A DNA stretch of 64,000 nt from Telluribacter roseus (GCF_017355915.2 NZ_JAFEUV020000003.1:566858-630857), one strand, 5' to 3'. Numbered from the stretch's first letter, positions 45,985 to 55,558 are shown. The notes: generated from the letters alone by a model not told the origin. A program made the numbers and translations.

Positions 45985-46001
45985 GTGATTCCCGAAATCA
46001 C
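45985..46001. repeat. Inverted repeat in the LytTR / membrane-sensor divergent region
   Basis: GTGATT (45985-45990) and AATCAC (45996-46001) are separated by five bases, 30 bases before the ATG at 46032. It could be an operator for the divergent pair or a leader hairpin. The spacing does not fit the canonical Crp site. Confidence 0.4.
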
Positions 46002-46031
46002 GGACCCTCACCATTAGTGAAATAGTTGATA

Positions 46032-47477
46032 ATGAAGAAGTTTTTGCGGCTTGCCGTGCTCATGATGGCAGTGAGCATTGAGGTAGCCAATGCGGGGGGA
46101 GTACCCCTGGTATGGAAGTGGCTGGACTGGCATAATGACACGTTTTACCGCATTAATTTTAAGACCCGCGTCTTTGAAAGGCAGACGAAGGATGCGACCT
46201 GGGAGGTGCTGGGAAAGCTCCGGACGGTGAACTTTGATGAGCTGGACCGATCTCCCACCATAGAGGTGCCGCATGTGATACCTCTGAACGAAACGCGTCG
46301 CGATTCCCTCTACATTCAGATCCCGGGTACCGGGCAGGTTTTTCTTTTTACTACCAATAATGCTACCCTCGAACGGCTGGACCGTACCTACTACCGGGGG
46401 TATAACTTCCGGGCTGAAGTCTTCATGCGGAAGGGGCAGCTTTACTCCGTAGGAGGGTGCGGGTTCTGGACGCAGATCAACTCCATGACTACCTATCTGC
46501 CGACGGCACGGGAGTGGGAAATCATAGTACCCAAGTCGGAATCGCCGGCCTATATCATGGGCGACCTGACCCATTACATTCCTTCCCGTGATGTTGTTAT
46601 CTCCGGCCTGAATTTCCTGAAGGATAGTTTCCATAAGGACTATACCGGCCAGGTAGAGCCTACCTACTGGGAGTATGCATTTGCTACCAATACGTGGAGC
46701 AGGAAGGGAGCCGTAAATGCAGCCCTGGTAGAGGACATTACCGAGAACCTGTTTAGTTTTTCCTCCCACCTGGTCGAAGAAGATAAGCTAATCATAGCCC
46801 GCCATGATCGTGTTCCTTCCCTGACGTTGTATTACGTCAATCTATCAACCAATAAGCTGTATCGCTATCCGGAAATACTCAAGACAGAAGATTGTGATTC
46901 GGTAATGGTATCCAAAGGGGTTGTCTACGTTCCGGTAGACTTTACGACCTACGCCACCAGCTCTACCAAAAGGATCACAATGGACGAGATAGCCAGGGGG
47001 GCGGTACTGATAGGTGATTTTGTGCAGCCGGTGGGCGGTACACCTACCCGGCAGTATCTATACTGGATAGTACCGGGACTGGTTTTGCTGGCAGTGGGTG
47101 GCTACTGGGTAGTGAAGAAGCAAAAAGGAAAGTCCGTACCTCCCGTTCCGGTGGTGTCTGATCAGCTTTCTGACCTGGACGAGCAGGAAAGAAGGGTGTT
47201 GCGGGTATTCATGGATGCCTATCCGGCTGCACTCAGTGCGGATGAGTTGCATAATTTACTACTGCTGGAAGCAAAAAGCATGGACAACCAGCGGAAGCTG
47301 CGAAACGACTTTCTGAATGCATTCAATACCAAGCTAAAGCTGATCATTCAGGAAGAGGAGAGTATTATCCGGGTAGCGAACGAGAAGGACCGGCGTATCA
47401 ATGACTATGTGTTGAAGAAAGAGGCCTGGGAAAAACTGAACGGCAGTTTGGTCATTGTTGGCCGGCGAAGTATATAG
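46032..47477 (+). CDS. Exported domain - membrane helix - cytosolic winged-helix-like protein
   Basis: Start at ATG 46032 (MKKFLRLAVLMMAVSIEVANA), a signal peptide; a TTG two codons earlier is unlikely. The 481 residues consist of a periplasmic part (about 22-340) with beta-propeller-like repeats (FYRINFKTRVFERQT; VFLFTTNNATLERLDRTYY; YWEYAFATNTWSRKG), one membrane helix (about 341-360) and a cytosolic tail with QERRVLRVFMDAYPAALSADELHNLL and a DNQRKLRNDFLNAFNTKLK helix, resembling a winged helix. I do not know a named family. The order suggests signal transfer from periplasm to cytoplasm, possibly to DNA. Confidence 0.65.
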   Translation: MKKFLRLAVLMMAVSIEVANAGGVPLVWKWLDWHNDTFYRINFKTRVFERQTKDATWEVLGKLRTVNFDELDRSPTIEVPHVIPLNETRRDSLYIQIPGTGQVFLFTTNNATLERLDRTYYRGYNFRAEVFMRKGQLYSVGGCGFWTQINSMTTYLPTAREWEIIVPKSESPAYIMGDLTHYIPSRDVVISGLNFLKDSFHKDYTGQVEPTYWEYAFATNTWSRKGAVNAALVEDITENLFSFSSHLVEEDKLIIARHDRVPSLTLYYVNLSTNKLYRYPEILKTEDCDSVMVSKGVVYVPVDFTTYATSSTKRITMDEIARGAVLIGDFVQPVGGTPTRQYLYWIVPGLVLLAVGGYWVVKKQKGKSVPPVPVVSDQLSDLDEQERRVLRVFMDAYPAALSADELHNLLLLEAKSMDNQRKLRNDFLNAFNTKLKLIIQEEESIIRVANEKDRRINDYVLKKEAWEKLNGSLVIVGRRSI

Positions 47478-47515
47478 AAAGCATGTAAACAGGTAGTTAT
47501 AAAGTATTATGTGTT

Positions 47516-47543
47516 GGCCTCTGCGCATGCAGAGGCCTTTTTT
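47516..47543 (+). terminator. Terminator after the membrane-sensor gene
   Basis: GGCCTCTGC (47516-47524) and GCAGAGGCC (47529-47537) form a perfect 9-bp stem with a 4-base loop, followed by six T. Confidence 0.92.
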
Positions 47544-47584
47544 ATGGCTAATCAGAGAGGTTTTACTCGCACAAAAGCAAAACC

Positions 47585-47596
47585 TGACGAAAGTCA
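47585..47596 (+). promoter_or_regulatory. Crp/Fnr-type palindrome upstream of ccoI
   Basis: TGAC-GAAA-GTCA, a perfect 4-4-4 inverted repeat preceded by AAACC, as at the ccoS promoter. It ends 46 bases before a -7-like CAATTTTG (47643-47650), the same distance as at ccoS. Confidence 0.65.
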
Positions 47597-47642
47597 TACT
47601 TTCACCCCTACCACCGTCATGCGGTTTGCGGAGCCAGTGCTG

Positions 47643-47650
47643 CAATTTTG
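47643..47650 (+). promoter_or_regulatory. Predicted -7 box of ccoI
   Basis: CAATTTTG differs from TAnnTTTG at the first base. It lies 71 bases before the ATG. The weak box fits an activator-dependent promoter; this is inference. Confidence 0.4.
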
Positions 47651-47721
47651 AAGCATGAATACGAGTGTGTTGGCCTGTGTACTTCATCATAGCAGTCAGC
47701 ATACTTTTACCGCAACAACCC

Positions 47722-50169
47722 ATGAAAGAAAGTACTCTTGCTCCTGAACCGGTGGTTCAGGAAATCCATACCTGTTACCACTGTGGTGAACCCTGCCGCG
47801 ACGAAATACTCCCGCACGATAGTCACGAGTTTTGTTGTGAAGGCTGTAAGCTGGTGTATGATGTACTGAAGGAGAACGATCTCTGCCAGTACTATGCCTT
47901 TGACGATGCCAAAGGCAACTCCCCTGAGTCTACGTACTACCAGGGCAAGTTTGACTACCTGGATCTGCCCGATGTACAGCCGAAGTTACTGGAGTTTACT
48001 GACGGACGGCAGTCGCGGATCAACTGGCTGGTACCCAAGATGCACTGCAGCTCGTGTATCTGGCTGCTCGAAAAACTGGACCATCTGCACCCCGGCGTCT
48101 CAGGCTCAGTCGTGAACTTCCCCGAGAAGAAAGTACGGGTTTCCTTTTATCCCGATAAGATAAAACTGAGTGAACTGGCGGAGCTGCTGACTAAGATCGG
48201 CTACGAACCCTACATCAGCCTTAATGATGTCGAGGGGAAAGCCGGAAATAAATGGAATCGCACCCGTCTGTACAAGATGGGCATCGCGGGTTTCTCGTTT
48301 GCAAACATCATGATGCTGAGCCTGCCCGAGTACTTCCACCTCGGTCAGACTTCCGAAGACCAAAACCTGAGGGTACTTTTCAGCGCTCTGAACGTCGTAC
48401 TGGCGCTGCCGGTGTTCTTCTATAGTGCTTCCGATTTTTTTGTGTCGGCCTGGAAAGCCCTGCGTGGTCGCTATCTGAATATAGATGCACCCATTTCGCT
48501 GGCCCTGTGGTCTGTATTTCTGACGAGCCTGTACCAGATCCTGTCCGAGACCGGTCCCGGTTACCTGGATTCGCTGACAGGTTCTATTTTTTTCCTGCTG
48601 ATCGGGCGGTACTTTCAGGACCGGACCTACGCCAGTATTTCGTTCGACCGCGACTATAAGTCGTATTTTCCCGTGGCGGTGGCCGTGTTGAAAGAGGGGG
48701 TGGAAACCCGGTTGCCCATTACGGACCTGCGCCCCGGCGACCACATGATCGTACGGAACCGGGAGCTGATACCCGCCGATGCGGTACTGGTAAGTCCACA
48801 GGCCATGATTGATTACAGTTTTGTTTCGGGTGAGGCTGAGCCCGTAGAACGGCGCAAAGGAGATACCATCTACGCCGGAGGCCGGCAGAGCGGAACGGCG
48901 GTAGAGATGGAGGTACTGCGCCGTGTATCCCAGAGCTACCTGACCCAACTCTGGAACAATGATGCCTTTACCCGTAAAAAAGAGGACGAGAACCAGACGC
49001 TGGCGGCCCGCTTTAACCGGTACTTCTCTTCGATCGTACTGGTCATTGCTACGTTAACTTTTACGTACTGGATGTATACCGAAGAAAGTTTTGCCCTGGC
49101 ATTTACTTCTTTTACTGCAGTACTTATTGTGGCTTGTCCCTGTGCCCTGACGCTGTCGGCAACATTTACCAATGGTAATATGCTGAGTCTTTTTGGTAAG
49201 TACCGGTTCTATCTGAAAAATGCGTTTGCCATTGAGCGTCTGGCTAAGATAGATACCGTCGTATTTGATAAAACGGGTACCATTACCCTGGCCAGCGAAG
49301 CTGAGGTAACCTTTGAGGGAGAGCCGCTATCGGCCGATGAGCAGGTCATGATAAAAACGCTGGCTGCACAGTCGTCGCACCCGCTGAGCCGGCTGCTTGT
49401 ACAATGCCTGCCCGAAGTGACGCTGAGTCGCAGGGTACTGTCTGACTTTGAGGAAATAGAAGGAGCCGGTACCCGGGCGCTGTGGGGTCGGTACCAGGTA
49501 CAACTTGGCTCAGCACGCTGGGTGGGAATAGATACGTTCGACGGTGACAGCCACAACGCGTCACGGGTGTATGTATCGGTAGATGGGCTGGTGCGCGGGT
49601 TCTTCTCTATCCGTAGCAAGTACCGTCCCGAACTTGCACAGTCGGTAGTTAGTCTGCGGGAGGATGGCTATAATCTGTACCTGCTCTCCGGTGATAAACC
49701 TACTGACCAAAGTTATCTGAGTACTTTGTTCGGGAGTACATCCCGGCTATTTTTCAGACAGCATCCCGATGAGAAACTGGCCTTTATTCAGAAGATGCAG
49801 AAGGACGGGAAGCGAGTACTGATGGTAGGCGACGGCCTGAATGATGCCGGTGCCCTGCGGCAGAGCGAAGTAGGACTGGCGGTATCCGACGACGTCAATA
49901 ACTTTTCACCTGCCTGCGATGCCATTATAGAAGGAGAGCGCCTGGCTGACCTGCCGCGTTACATCAGGATGGCACGCGCCGGACAGCGGGTCATAAAGCT
50001 GAGCTTTGCCTTGTCGCTGGTGTATAATATCATCGGACTCACCTTTGCGGTAACCGGTAATCTGACTCCTGTTCTGGCAGCTATTCTAATGCCGGTCAGC
50101 TCCATCATCATTGTCCTGTTTACTACGGGGGCTACCAACCTGGCGGCGCGAAAGTGTATGAAAAAGTAA
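47722..50169 (+). CDS. ccoI: Copper-transporting P-type ATPase for cbb3 oxidase assembly
   Basis: Pumps copper out of the cytoplasm, needed to metallate cbb3 oxidase. The start is the ATG at 47722 (MKESTLAPEPV); upstream codons are hydrophobic noise. The 815 residues show an N-terminal Cys-rich motif (CYHCGEPC; FCCEGCKLVYD), a heavy-metal-associated domain (MHCSSCIWLLEKL), eight membrane helices, the CPC ion motif (472-474), the phosphorylation site DKTGTIT (Asp516) and GDGLNDAGAL. The N-terminal Cys cluster is typical of CcoI/FixI-type pumps. It is preceded by the TGAC-N4-GTCA palindrome and lies 3 kb before the cco operon. Confidence 0.93.
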   Translation: MKESTLAPEPVVQEIHTCYHCGEPCRDEILPHDSHEFCCEGCKLVYDVLKENDLCQYYAFDDAKGNSPESTYYQGKFDYLDLPDVQPKLLEFTDGRQSRINWLVPKMHCSSCIWLLEKLDHLHPGVSGSVVNFPEKKVRVSFYPDKIKLSELAELLTKIGYEPYISLNDVEGKAGNKWNRTRLYKMGIAGFSFANIMMLSLPEYFHLGQTSEDQNLRVLFSALNVVLALPVFFYSASDFFVSAWKALRGRYLNIDAPISLALWSVFLTSLYQILSETGPGYLDSLTGSIFFLLIGRYFQDRTYASISFDRDYKSYFPVAVAVLKEGVETRLPITDLRPGDHMIVRNRELIPADAVLVSPQAMIDYSFVSGEAEPVERRKGDTIYAGGRQSGTAVEMEVLRRVSQSYLTQLWNNDAFTRKKEDENQTLAARFNRYFSSIVLVIATLTFTYWMYTEESFALAFTSFTAVLIVACPCALTLSATFTNGNMLSLFGKYRFYLKNAFAIERLAKIDTVVFDKTGTITLASEAEVTFEGEPLSADEQVMIKTLAAQSSHPLSRLLVQCLPEVTLSRRVLSDFEEIEGAGTRALWGRYQVQLGSARWVGIDTFDGDSHNASRVYVSVDGLVRGFFSIRSKYRPELAQSVVSLREDGYNLYLLSGDKPTDQSYLSTLFGSTSRLFFRQHPDEKLAFIQKMQKDGKRVLMVGDGLNDAGALRQSEVGLAVSDDVNNFSPACDAIIEGERLADLPRYIRMARAGQRVIKLSFALSLVYNIIGLTFAVTGNLTPVLAAILMPVSSIIIVLFTTGATNLAARKCMKK

Positions 50170-50187
50170 GTGTGAACGATGGTTATG

Positions 50188-50217
50188 AAAGCGGCGGAGT
50201 GCTACTCCGTCGCTTTT
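50188..50217 (+). terminator. Terminator of ccoI
   Basis: AAAGCGGCGGAGT (50188-50200) and ACTCCGTCGCTTT (50204-50216) pair with one G-U and a 3-base loop, followed by T residues. It lies 18 bases after the stop. Confidence 0.9.
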
Positions 50218-50329
50218 TTCTTTTGAGGTATACGAATATCGGAACAGGTAGTATAAATAATCATGTACTTTTTACTTATTTTGTTATACCTCAGGTGCTT
50301 ATACAGGCTACTACTTGATCCGCTACTCC

Positions 50330-51523
50330 ATGACACAAACCGCTACGCTTTCGTCTCCCCCAACCCAAGTATTGACCCGCGTAGGTAGCATAGATGTGCT
50401 CCGTGGGCTCGTGATGATCATTATGGCGCTGGACCACACGCGTGACTTCCTGCATATCAATGGCTTCTATTATGATGCTACGGATATGGCTACTACTACA
50501 CCCCCCTTATTTTTTACCCGCTGGATTACGCACTACTGCGCACCCATATTTGTATTTCTGGCCGGGACGTCGGCCTACTTGTCCGGCCGCAAGAAAACGC
50601 CCCGGCAATTGAGTAGTTTTTTGCTGACCCGGGGCCTGTGGCTCATCTTTCTGGAGATTACCATCATCAACTTTACCTTTTGGTTTAATCTTACCTTTTC
50701 TTTCCTGATGCTGCAGGTGATCTGGGCCATTGGCTTCAGTATGATGGTACTTGGTGGGATGGTGTTTCTGCCCTGGCGGGTGGTGCTGGCAGTGGGGCTA
50801 GTTATTATTGCAGGCCATAATACGTTGGACGCAGTCTCTTTTCCCGAGGGTACTACGGCTCATGTTGTATGGGCCCTATTGCACCAGCAGAGCTTTATAC
50901 GCTTCAGCTCTGGTATGACGCTGGGGGTACTGTACCCGGTACTGCCCTGGATAGGCGTGCTGGTAACAGGCTACTGTTTTGGGAGGTTGTATGGCAGTGA
51001 TTATACGATGGAGCGGCGAAAGAGATTTCTGCTGGTAGCAGGCCTGGCGGCCGTGGCGGGCTTTATTCTGCTTCGGTTCCTGAACGTGTACGGCGACCCC
51101 CGGCCGTGGGAGGTGCAGCGTAATGGCCTTTACACATTCATGTCATTTCTGAATACGACCAAGTACCCCCCGTCACTGCTGTACCTGCTCATGACGCTGG
51201 GGCCGGGTATGCTGCTCCTCTACGCCTTCGAAGGGCGTCAGTACCGATGGATAGACTTCGTGAGTGTGTACGGAAGGGTACCTTTGTTCTACTATGTACT
51301 CCATTTCCTGGTGATCCACCTGCTGTCGGTGGCAGGGATGCTGCTATCGGGCGTATCGTGGTCAGAGCTTGAAATGCAGGAGGGAGTGCCTCCTGAGCAG
51401 GGGTTCAGCCTGGGCGTAGTGTATATTTTCTGGGTGGGGGTAGTCTTGTTTTTCTACCCCCTGTGCCGGTGGTATGCGGGCTTCAAGGCCCGCCAAAGCA
51501 GCCAGGTATGGAGCTACCTGTAG
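50330..51523 (+). CDS. DUF1624 / heparan-alpha-glucosaminide N-acetyltransferase-like membrane protein
   Basis: The start is taken at the ATG of 50330 (MTQTATLSSPPTQVLTRVGS), five codons after a possible TTG. The 397-residue protein has about ten membrane segments and the family motif DVLRGLVMIIMALDHTRDFLH with TRWITHYCAPIFVFLAGTSAYLSGRK. Relatives transfer acetyl or acyl groups across membranes (HGSNAT in animals); the bacterial substrate is unknown. It lies between ccoI and the flavin oxidase gene without evident functional link. Confidence 0.88.
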   Translation: MTQTATLSSPPTQVLTRVGSIDVLRGLVMIIMALDHTRDFLHINGFYYDATDMATTTPPLFFTRWITHYCAPIFVFLAGTSAYLSGRKKTPRQLSSFLLTRGLWLIFLEITIINFTFWFNLTFSFLMLQVIWAIGFSMMVLGGMVFLPWRVVLAVGLVIIAGHNTLDAVSFPEGTTAHVVWALLHQQSFIRFSSGMTLGVLYPVLPWIGVLVTGYCFGRLYGSDYTMERRKRFLLVAGLAAVAGFILLRFLNVYGDPRPWEVQRNGLYTFMSFLNTTKYPPSLLYLLMTLGPGMLLLYAFEGRQYRWIDFVSVYGRVPLFYYVLHFLVIHLLSVAGMLLSGVSWSELEMQEGVPPEQGFSLGVVYIFWVGVVLFFYPLCRWYAGFKARQSSQVWSYL

Positions 51524-51537
51524 CCCGCTCAATACGT

Positions 51538-52920
51538 TTAGATTGGTGGCAGCAGCTTTCCCGGATTCATCCGGTTATCCGGATCAATGGCTTGCTTAAT
51601 GGCCCGCATCACCTGTAGGGCCCCCTTATGCTCCATAGGCATATAGGGGAGTTTGCCCATACCAATGCCGTGCTCACCGGAGCAGGTACCTTCCATGGCC
51701 AGGGCCCGCAGTACCAGCCGCTCGTTGAGGTCTTTGGCTTTTTCAAATCCATCGGGATCGTCCGGGTGGATGAGCATGGTCAGGTGGAAGTTGCCGTCGC
51801 CAACATGTCCGACTATGGGAGCGAGTACCCCGGTAGCCTCTGCATCGGCCTGTGTATCAACAATGCACTTCGCCAGACGGGAAATAGGTACACATACATC
51901 GGTCCCCATAAGTTGAGATCCAGGTATCAGAGCCATAGCGGCGGGAGCCGCATCAGTGCGGGCGCGCCATAGCCGGGTGCGGGAGGGTTCGTCATCGGCC
52001 CATACAAATCCGCTCACAGCCTGAGCCTCGGCGTATTCCTGTACTTTCCGGACCTGCTCATCTACTTCGCCTGCCGTACCGTGGAACTCCATAAAAAGAG
52101 TTGGTTTTTCGTCATAATCCAGGTATGAATACTGATTCACCGCTCGCATCATGACGGTATCCAGCAACTCTACCCTGGCAATGGGTATGCCTTTCTGAAT
52201 GGTGGTAATGGCGGTTTTGACGGCGGCCTCCACCGTAGGGAACATACAAACTGCGGCCCGAATAGTCTCGGGGCAGGGGTGTAGCCGGAGCGTTAGTTCG
52301 GTGATAACACCCAGGGTACCCTCAGAGCCTACAAAAAGACGCGTCAGATCGTAGCCCGCGGAGGACTTCCGGGCTTTGCTTCCGGTCTGGATGATCTGTC
52401 CGTCGGGTAGCACGACCGTCAGGGCCAGTACATTATCCTTCATGGTGCCGTAGCGGACGGCGTTGGTGCCGGAGGCGCGGGTACCGGCCATACCGCCCAG
52501 CGTAGCGTTGACACCGGGACCGATCGGAAAAAAAAAGCCACCTCTTTCCAGGAGCTTGTCCAGCTGATTGCGGGTTACTCCTGCCTGTACGGTTACGTAC
52601 ATATCCTCGTAACTGACCTGAATGACCTGATGCATCTGCCGGAGGTCTATACACACGCCTCCTTCCAGAGCTGCTACGTGACCCTCTACCGAGGTGCCCG
52701 CTCCAAAGGGGATAACCGGTACTTTATGCCGGGCACAAATAGAGACTACTGCTGCTACTTCCTCAGTACAGCTAGGGTACACCACCAGATCGGGTGGCAT
52801 ACAGGTGTGGTAGCTGTAGCCAGCACCATGTTCCCGACAGATATCGGTATCCTGCGTGACGCGGTCGCCCAACAGGTCTCTCAATTCATCAAACACACTT
52901 ATAGTCAGGACCTTATTCAT
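51538..52920 (-). CDS. FAD-linked 2-hydroxyacid oxidase (GlcD / D-lactate dehydrogenase type)
   Basis: Oxidises D-lactate or glycolate with FAD, passing electrons to a quinone or cytochrome. The 460-residue protein has the FAD-binding PP-loop domain (VIPFGAGTSVEGHVAALEGG split, GVNATLGGMAGTRASGTNA, VGSEGTLGVITELTLRLHP) and the C-terminal cap motif GDGNFHLTMLIHPDD and CSGEHGIGMGKLPYM. No [4Fe-4S] domain is fused. The substrate cannot be settled by sequence. It is divergent from the cbb3 operon and may share the operator at 53039. Confidence 0.93.
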   Translation of the reverse strand: MNKVLTISVFDELRDLLGDRVTQDTDICREHGAGYSYHTCMPPDLVVYPSCTEEVAAVVSICARHKVPVIPFGAGTSVEGHVAALEGGVCIDLRQMHQVIQVSYEDMYVTVQAGVTRNQLDKLLERGGFFFPIGPGVNATLGGMAGTRASGTNAVRYGTMKDNVLALTVVLPDGQIIQTGSKARKSSAGYDLTRLFVGSEGTLGVITELTLRLHPCPETIRAAVCMFPTVEAAVKTAITTIQKGIPIARVELLDTVMMRAVNQYSYLDYDEKPTLFMEFHGTAGEVDEQVRKVQEYAEAQAVSGFVWADDEPSRTRLWRARTDAAPAAMALIPGSQLMGTDVCVPISRLAKCIVDTQADAEATGVLAPIVGHVGDGNFHLTMLIHPDDPDGFEKAKDLNERLVLRALAMEGTCSGEHGIGMGKLPYMPMEHKGALQVMRAIKQAIDPDNRMNPGKLLPPI

Positions 52921-53038
52921 AGCTGGGAGGAGGACTTATTTATTAGACACGTTCTTATCAGCTAATATAACAAGACTAGTGGATATAGTTGACAATCACT
53001 ACTTTAATTCTTTGTAATGATTGGGTTTTTGCCAAACC

Positions 53039-53050
53039 TGACAAAAGTCA
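53039..53050 (+). promoter_or_regulatory. Crp/Fnr-type palindrome upstream of the cco operon
   Basis: TGAC-AAAA-GTCA, a perfect inverted repeat preceded by AAACC. It ends 46 bases before the -7 box TAGTTTTG at 53097. It lies in the divergent spacer and could also act on the oxidase gene at 52920. Confidence 0.68.
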
Positions 53051-53096
53051 TCTTTCCTGCCTGATGGCGCTCATCCTTTGCCGAATGGGGACCGAG

Positions 53097-53104
53097 TAGT
53101 TTTG
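53097..53104 (+). promoter_or_regulatory. Predicted -7 box of the cco operon
   Basis: TAGTTTTG matches TAnnTTTG, 42 bases before ccoS. The nearest TTTG (53077-53080) is only 16 bases upstream, shorter than the normal 19-21, so activation may be needed. Confidence 0.55.
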
Positions 53105-53146
53105 AAACTGAAAACAACCAGTAACTCAACCTATTCACCAGCAACT

Positions 53147-53317
53147 ATGAGCGCGCTATTTATCCTGATCGGTTTTAGCCTTCTGGCCGCCCTGGGCTTC
53201 CTGATCGCCTTCGTGTGGTCGGTGCGTGTCGGGCAGTACGACGACGACTACACGCCTTCGGTGCGAATCCTCTTCGACGATACCACACCGGATAGTAAGG
53301 CGGCTCCCAAAGCCTGA
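53147..53317 (+). CDS. ccoS: cbb3 oxidase assembly protein CcoS
   Basis: The ATG at 53147 gives MSALFILIGFSLLAALGFLI, a single membrane helix, followed by FVWSVRVGQYDDDYTPSVRILFDD, the CcoS signature (GQYDD...ILFD). The 56 residues are normal. An earlier in-frame ATG adds 23 residues unlike the family. CcoS is needed to fit cofactors into cbb3 oxidase. It is the first gene of the operon, 55 bases before ccoNO. Confidence 0.95.
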   Translation: MSALFILIGFSLLAALGFLIAFVWSVRVGQYDDDYTPSVRILFDDTTPDSKAAPKA

Positions 53318-53372
53318 AATCCTCCTCTAACTTATACCAATTACTCCCAAAACAAACAACACTACAAGTAAT

Positions 53373-55538
53373 ATGAGAAATGTCTTGAATACAGGTGCTG
53401 CACCGGTCGAGCTGGACGAATTTCAGTACGACAACAAGATCGTGCGGGACTTCGCGATTGCCTCCGTGGTGTTCGGACTGATCGGGATGCTCGTCGGACT
53501 GCTGGCTGCTTTTCAGCTGGCGTTTCCGCAGCTCAACTTCGACCTGCCGTTCACTACCTTCGGCCGTATCCGTCCGCTGCATACCAATGCGGTAATCTTT
53601 GCCTTCGTGGGTAACGGCTTCTTTGCCGCCATGTACTATTCGGCTCCCCGCGTACTCAAAGCCCCCATGTGGAGCCCGCTGCTGAGCAAGTTTCACTTCT
53701 GGGGCTGGCAGCTGATCATCCTGGGCGCTGCCATTACGCTGCCTATGGGTATCACTACCTCCAAAGAGTACGCCGAGCTCGAGTGGCCTTTTGACATTGC
53801 CATCGCGGTAGTATGGGTAGCCGCCCTCGTGAACCTGGTGATGACCATGCTGAACCGCCGCGTGGAGCACATCTACGCCGCCGTATGGTTTTATGTAGCG
53901 TCGTTTGTAGCGGTAGCCATGCTGCACGTAGTGAACAGCGTAGCCCTGCCGGTGTCGTTCTTTAAGAGCTACTCCTGGTACGCCGGGGTGCAGGATGCAC
54001 TGGTGCAGTGGTGGTACGGACACAACGCCGTGGCGTTCTTCCTAACTACTCCGTACCTGGGTATGATGTACTACTTCCTGCCCAAGGCGGCTAACCGTCC
54101 TATCTATTCGTACCGTCTGTCAATCGTACACTTCTGGGCGCTGATCTTCCTGTATATTTGGGCGGGCCCGCACCACTTGCTGTACAATGCCCTGCCTGAC
54201 TGGGCACAGACACTGGGTACCGTATTCTCTATCATGCTGCTGGCTCCATCGTGGGGTGGTATGATCAATGGTCTGTTTACGCTGCGTGGCGCCTGGGATA
54301 AAGTACGGGAGGATATCGTTCTGAAATTCATGGTAGTAGCTATCACGGCTTACGGTATGGCTACTTTCGAAGGACCGATGCTGTCGCTGAAAAACGTGAA
54401 CGCCATCAGCCACTTCACCGACTGGACTGTAGCGCACGTACACGTAGGTGCCCTGGGCTGGAACGGCTTCCTGCTGTTCGGTATCCTGTACTGGCTGCTG
54501 CCCCGTATCTACGGCCGCTCGCTCTACTCTAACAAACTGGCCAACTTTCACTTCTGGATTGGTACCCTAGGTATCCTTTTCTACGCGGTACCTATGTACT
54601 GGGCCGGCTGGATTCAGAGTGCCATGTGGAAAGAATTTACGCAGGAAGGTCTGCTGAAGTACCCTAACTTCCTCGAAACCGTAACCCAGCTGGCTCCGCT
54701 GTACTTCCTGCGTGGCGTAGGGGGTACCCTGTACATCATCGGTTTCATCGTGATGATCTATAACCTGCTGATGACCGCCCTGAACGGTAAATTGATCGCT
54801 ACCGAAACCGCTAAGGCTCCTGCCTTGAGTGCTATTACGCACAACGATCCACAGGAGCACTGGCACCGGCGCATATTCGAACGTCGTCCGGTATTCCTGA
54901 CCATTATGGCCCTGGTAGCCGTAGCCATCGGAGGTCTGATCGAGCTGGTACCCACCTTCATGGTCGACTCCAATGTACCTACCATTGCCAGCGTGCAACC
55001 TTACACGCCACTTGAACTACAGGGCCGCGATATCTACGTACGGGAAGGCTGCTACGTGTGTCACTCTCAGATGGTGCGCCCCTTCCGCGACGAGATTGAG
55101 CGCTACGGTGAGTACTCCAAAGCCGGTGAGTTCGTGTACGACCGTCCGTTCCAGTGGGGATCAAAGCGTACCGGTCCGGATCTGCACCGCATAGGTGGCA
55201 AGTACCCCGACTCATGGCACTACAACCACATGGATGATCCAGCCAGTATGTCGCCGGGCTCTATTATGCCTAAGTACCCCTGGTTACTGGAAGACGAGCT
55301 CGATACTACGACTACGGCCGCTAAGATCAGAGCCATGCAAACCCTGGGAGTACCTTATGACGAAGGCTTCGACCAGGTGGCTAACAAAGACCTGCAGAAG
55401 CAGGCGGAGAAGATCACCGAAAGCCTGAAGCAGAGCGGTATCAAGACCAAGTCCGACAAGGAGATCATCGCGCTCATCGCGTATCTGCAACGCCTGGGTA
55501 CCGACATCAAAGCTGGGCAAGGCGTAGCTGTTAAATAA
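53373..55538 (+). CDS. ccoNO: cbb3 cytochrome c oxidase, fused subunits I and II
   Basis: This 721-residue protein joins CcoN, the haem-copper oxidase subunit (about 1-490; RIRPLHTNAVIFAFVGNGFF, WYGHNAVAFFLTTPYLGMMYYF, IWAGPHHLLYNALPDW), and CcoO, the membrane-anchored cytochrome c (about 510-721; haem site CYVCH 560-564, methionine in GSIMPKYPW). It reduces oxygen to water with high affinity in the inner membrane. The N-O fusion is common in Bacteroidota. It is the core gene of the operon and is followed by an intra-operon hairpin. Confidence 0.97.
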   Translation: MRNVLNTGAAPVELDEFQYDNKIVRDFAIASVVFGLIGMLVGLLAAFQLAFPQLNFDLPFTTFGRIRPLHTNAVIFAFVGNGFFAAMYYSAPRVLKAPMWSPLLSKFHFWGWQLIILGAAITLPMGITTSKEYAELEWPFDIAIAVVWVAALVNLVMTMLNRRVEHIYAAVWFYVASFVAVAMLHVVNSVALPVSFFKSYSWYAGVQDALVQWWYGHNAVAFFLTTPYLGMMYYFLPKAANRPIYSYRLSIVHFWALIFLYIWAGPHHLLYNALPDWAQTLGTVFSIMLLAPSWGGMINGLFTLRGAWDKVREDIVLKFMVVAITAYGMATFEGPMLSLKNVNAISHFTDWTVAHVHVGALGWNGFLLFGILYWLLPRIYGRSLYSNKLANFHFWIGTLGILFYAVPMYWAGWIQSAMWKEFTQEGLLKYPNFLETVTQLAPLYFLRGVGGTLYIIGFIVMIYNLLMTALNGKLIATETAKAPALSAITHNDPQEHWHRRIFERRPVFLTIMALVAVAIGGLIELVPTFMVDSNVPTIASVQPYTPLELQGRDIYVREGCYVCHSQMVRPFRDEIERYGEYSKAGEFVYDRPFQWGSKRTGPDLHRIGGKYPDSWHYNHMDDPASMSPGSIMPKYPWLLEDELDTTTTAAKIRAMQTLGVPYDEGFDQVANKDLQKQAEKITESLKQSGIKTKSDKEIIALIAYLQRLGTDIKAGQGVAVK

Positions 55539-55558
55539 GGAATAAAGAAGAAAAGCCG

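Noticed and set aside
45981-46002. Canonical Crp site TGTGA-N6-TCACA
   Set aside because: The arms are GTGATT and AATCAC with five bases between, so TGTGA and TCAC are eight bases apart, not six.
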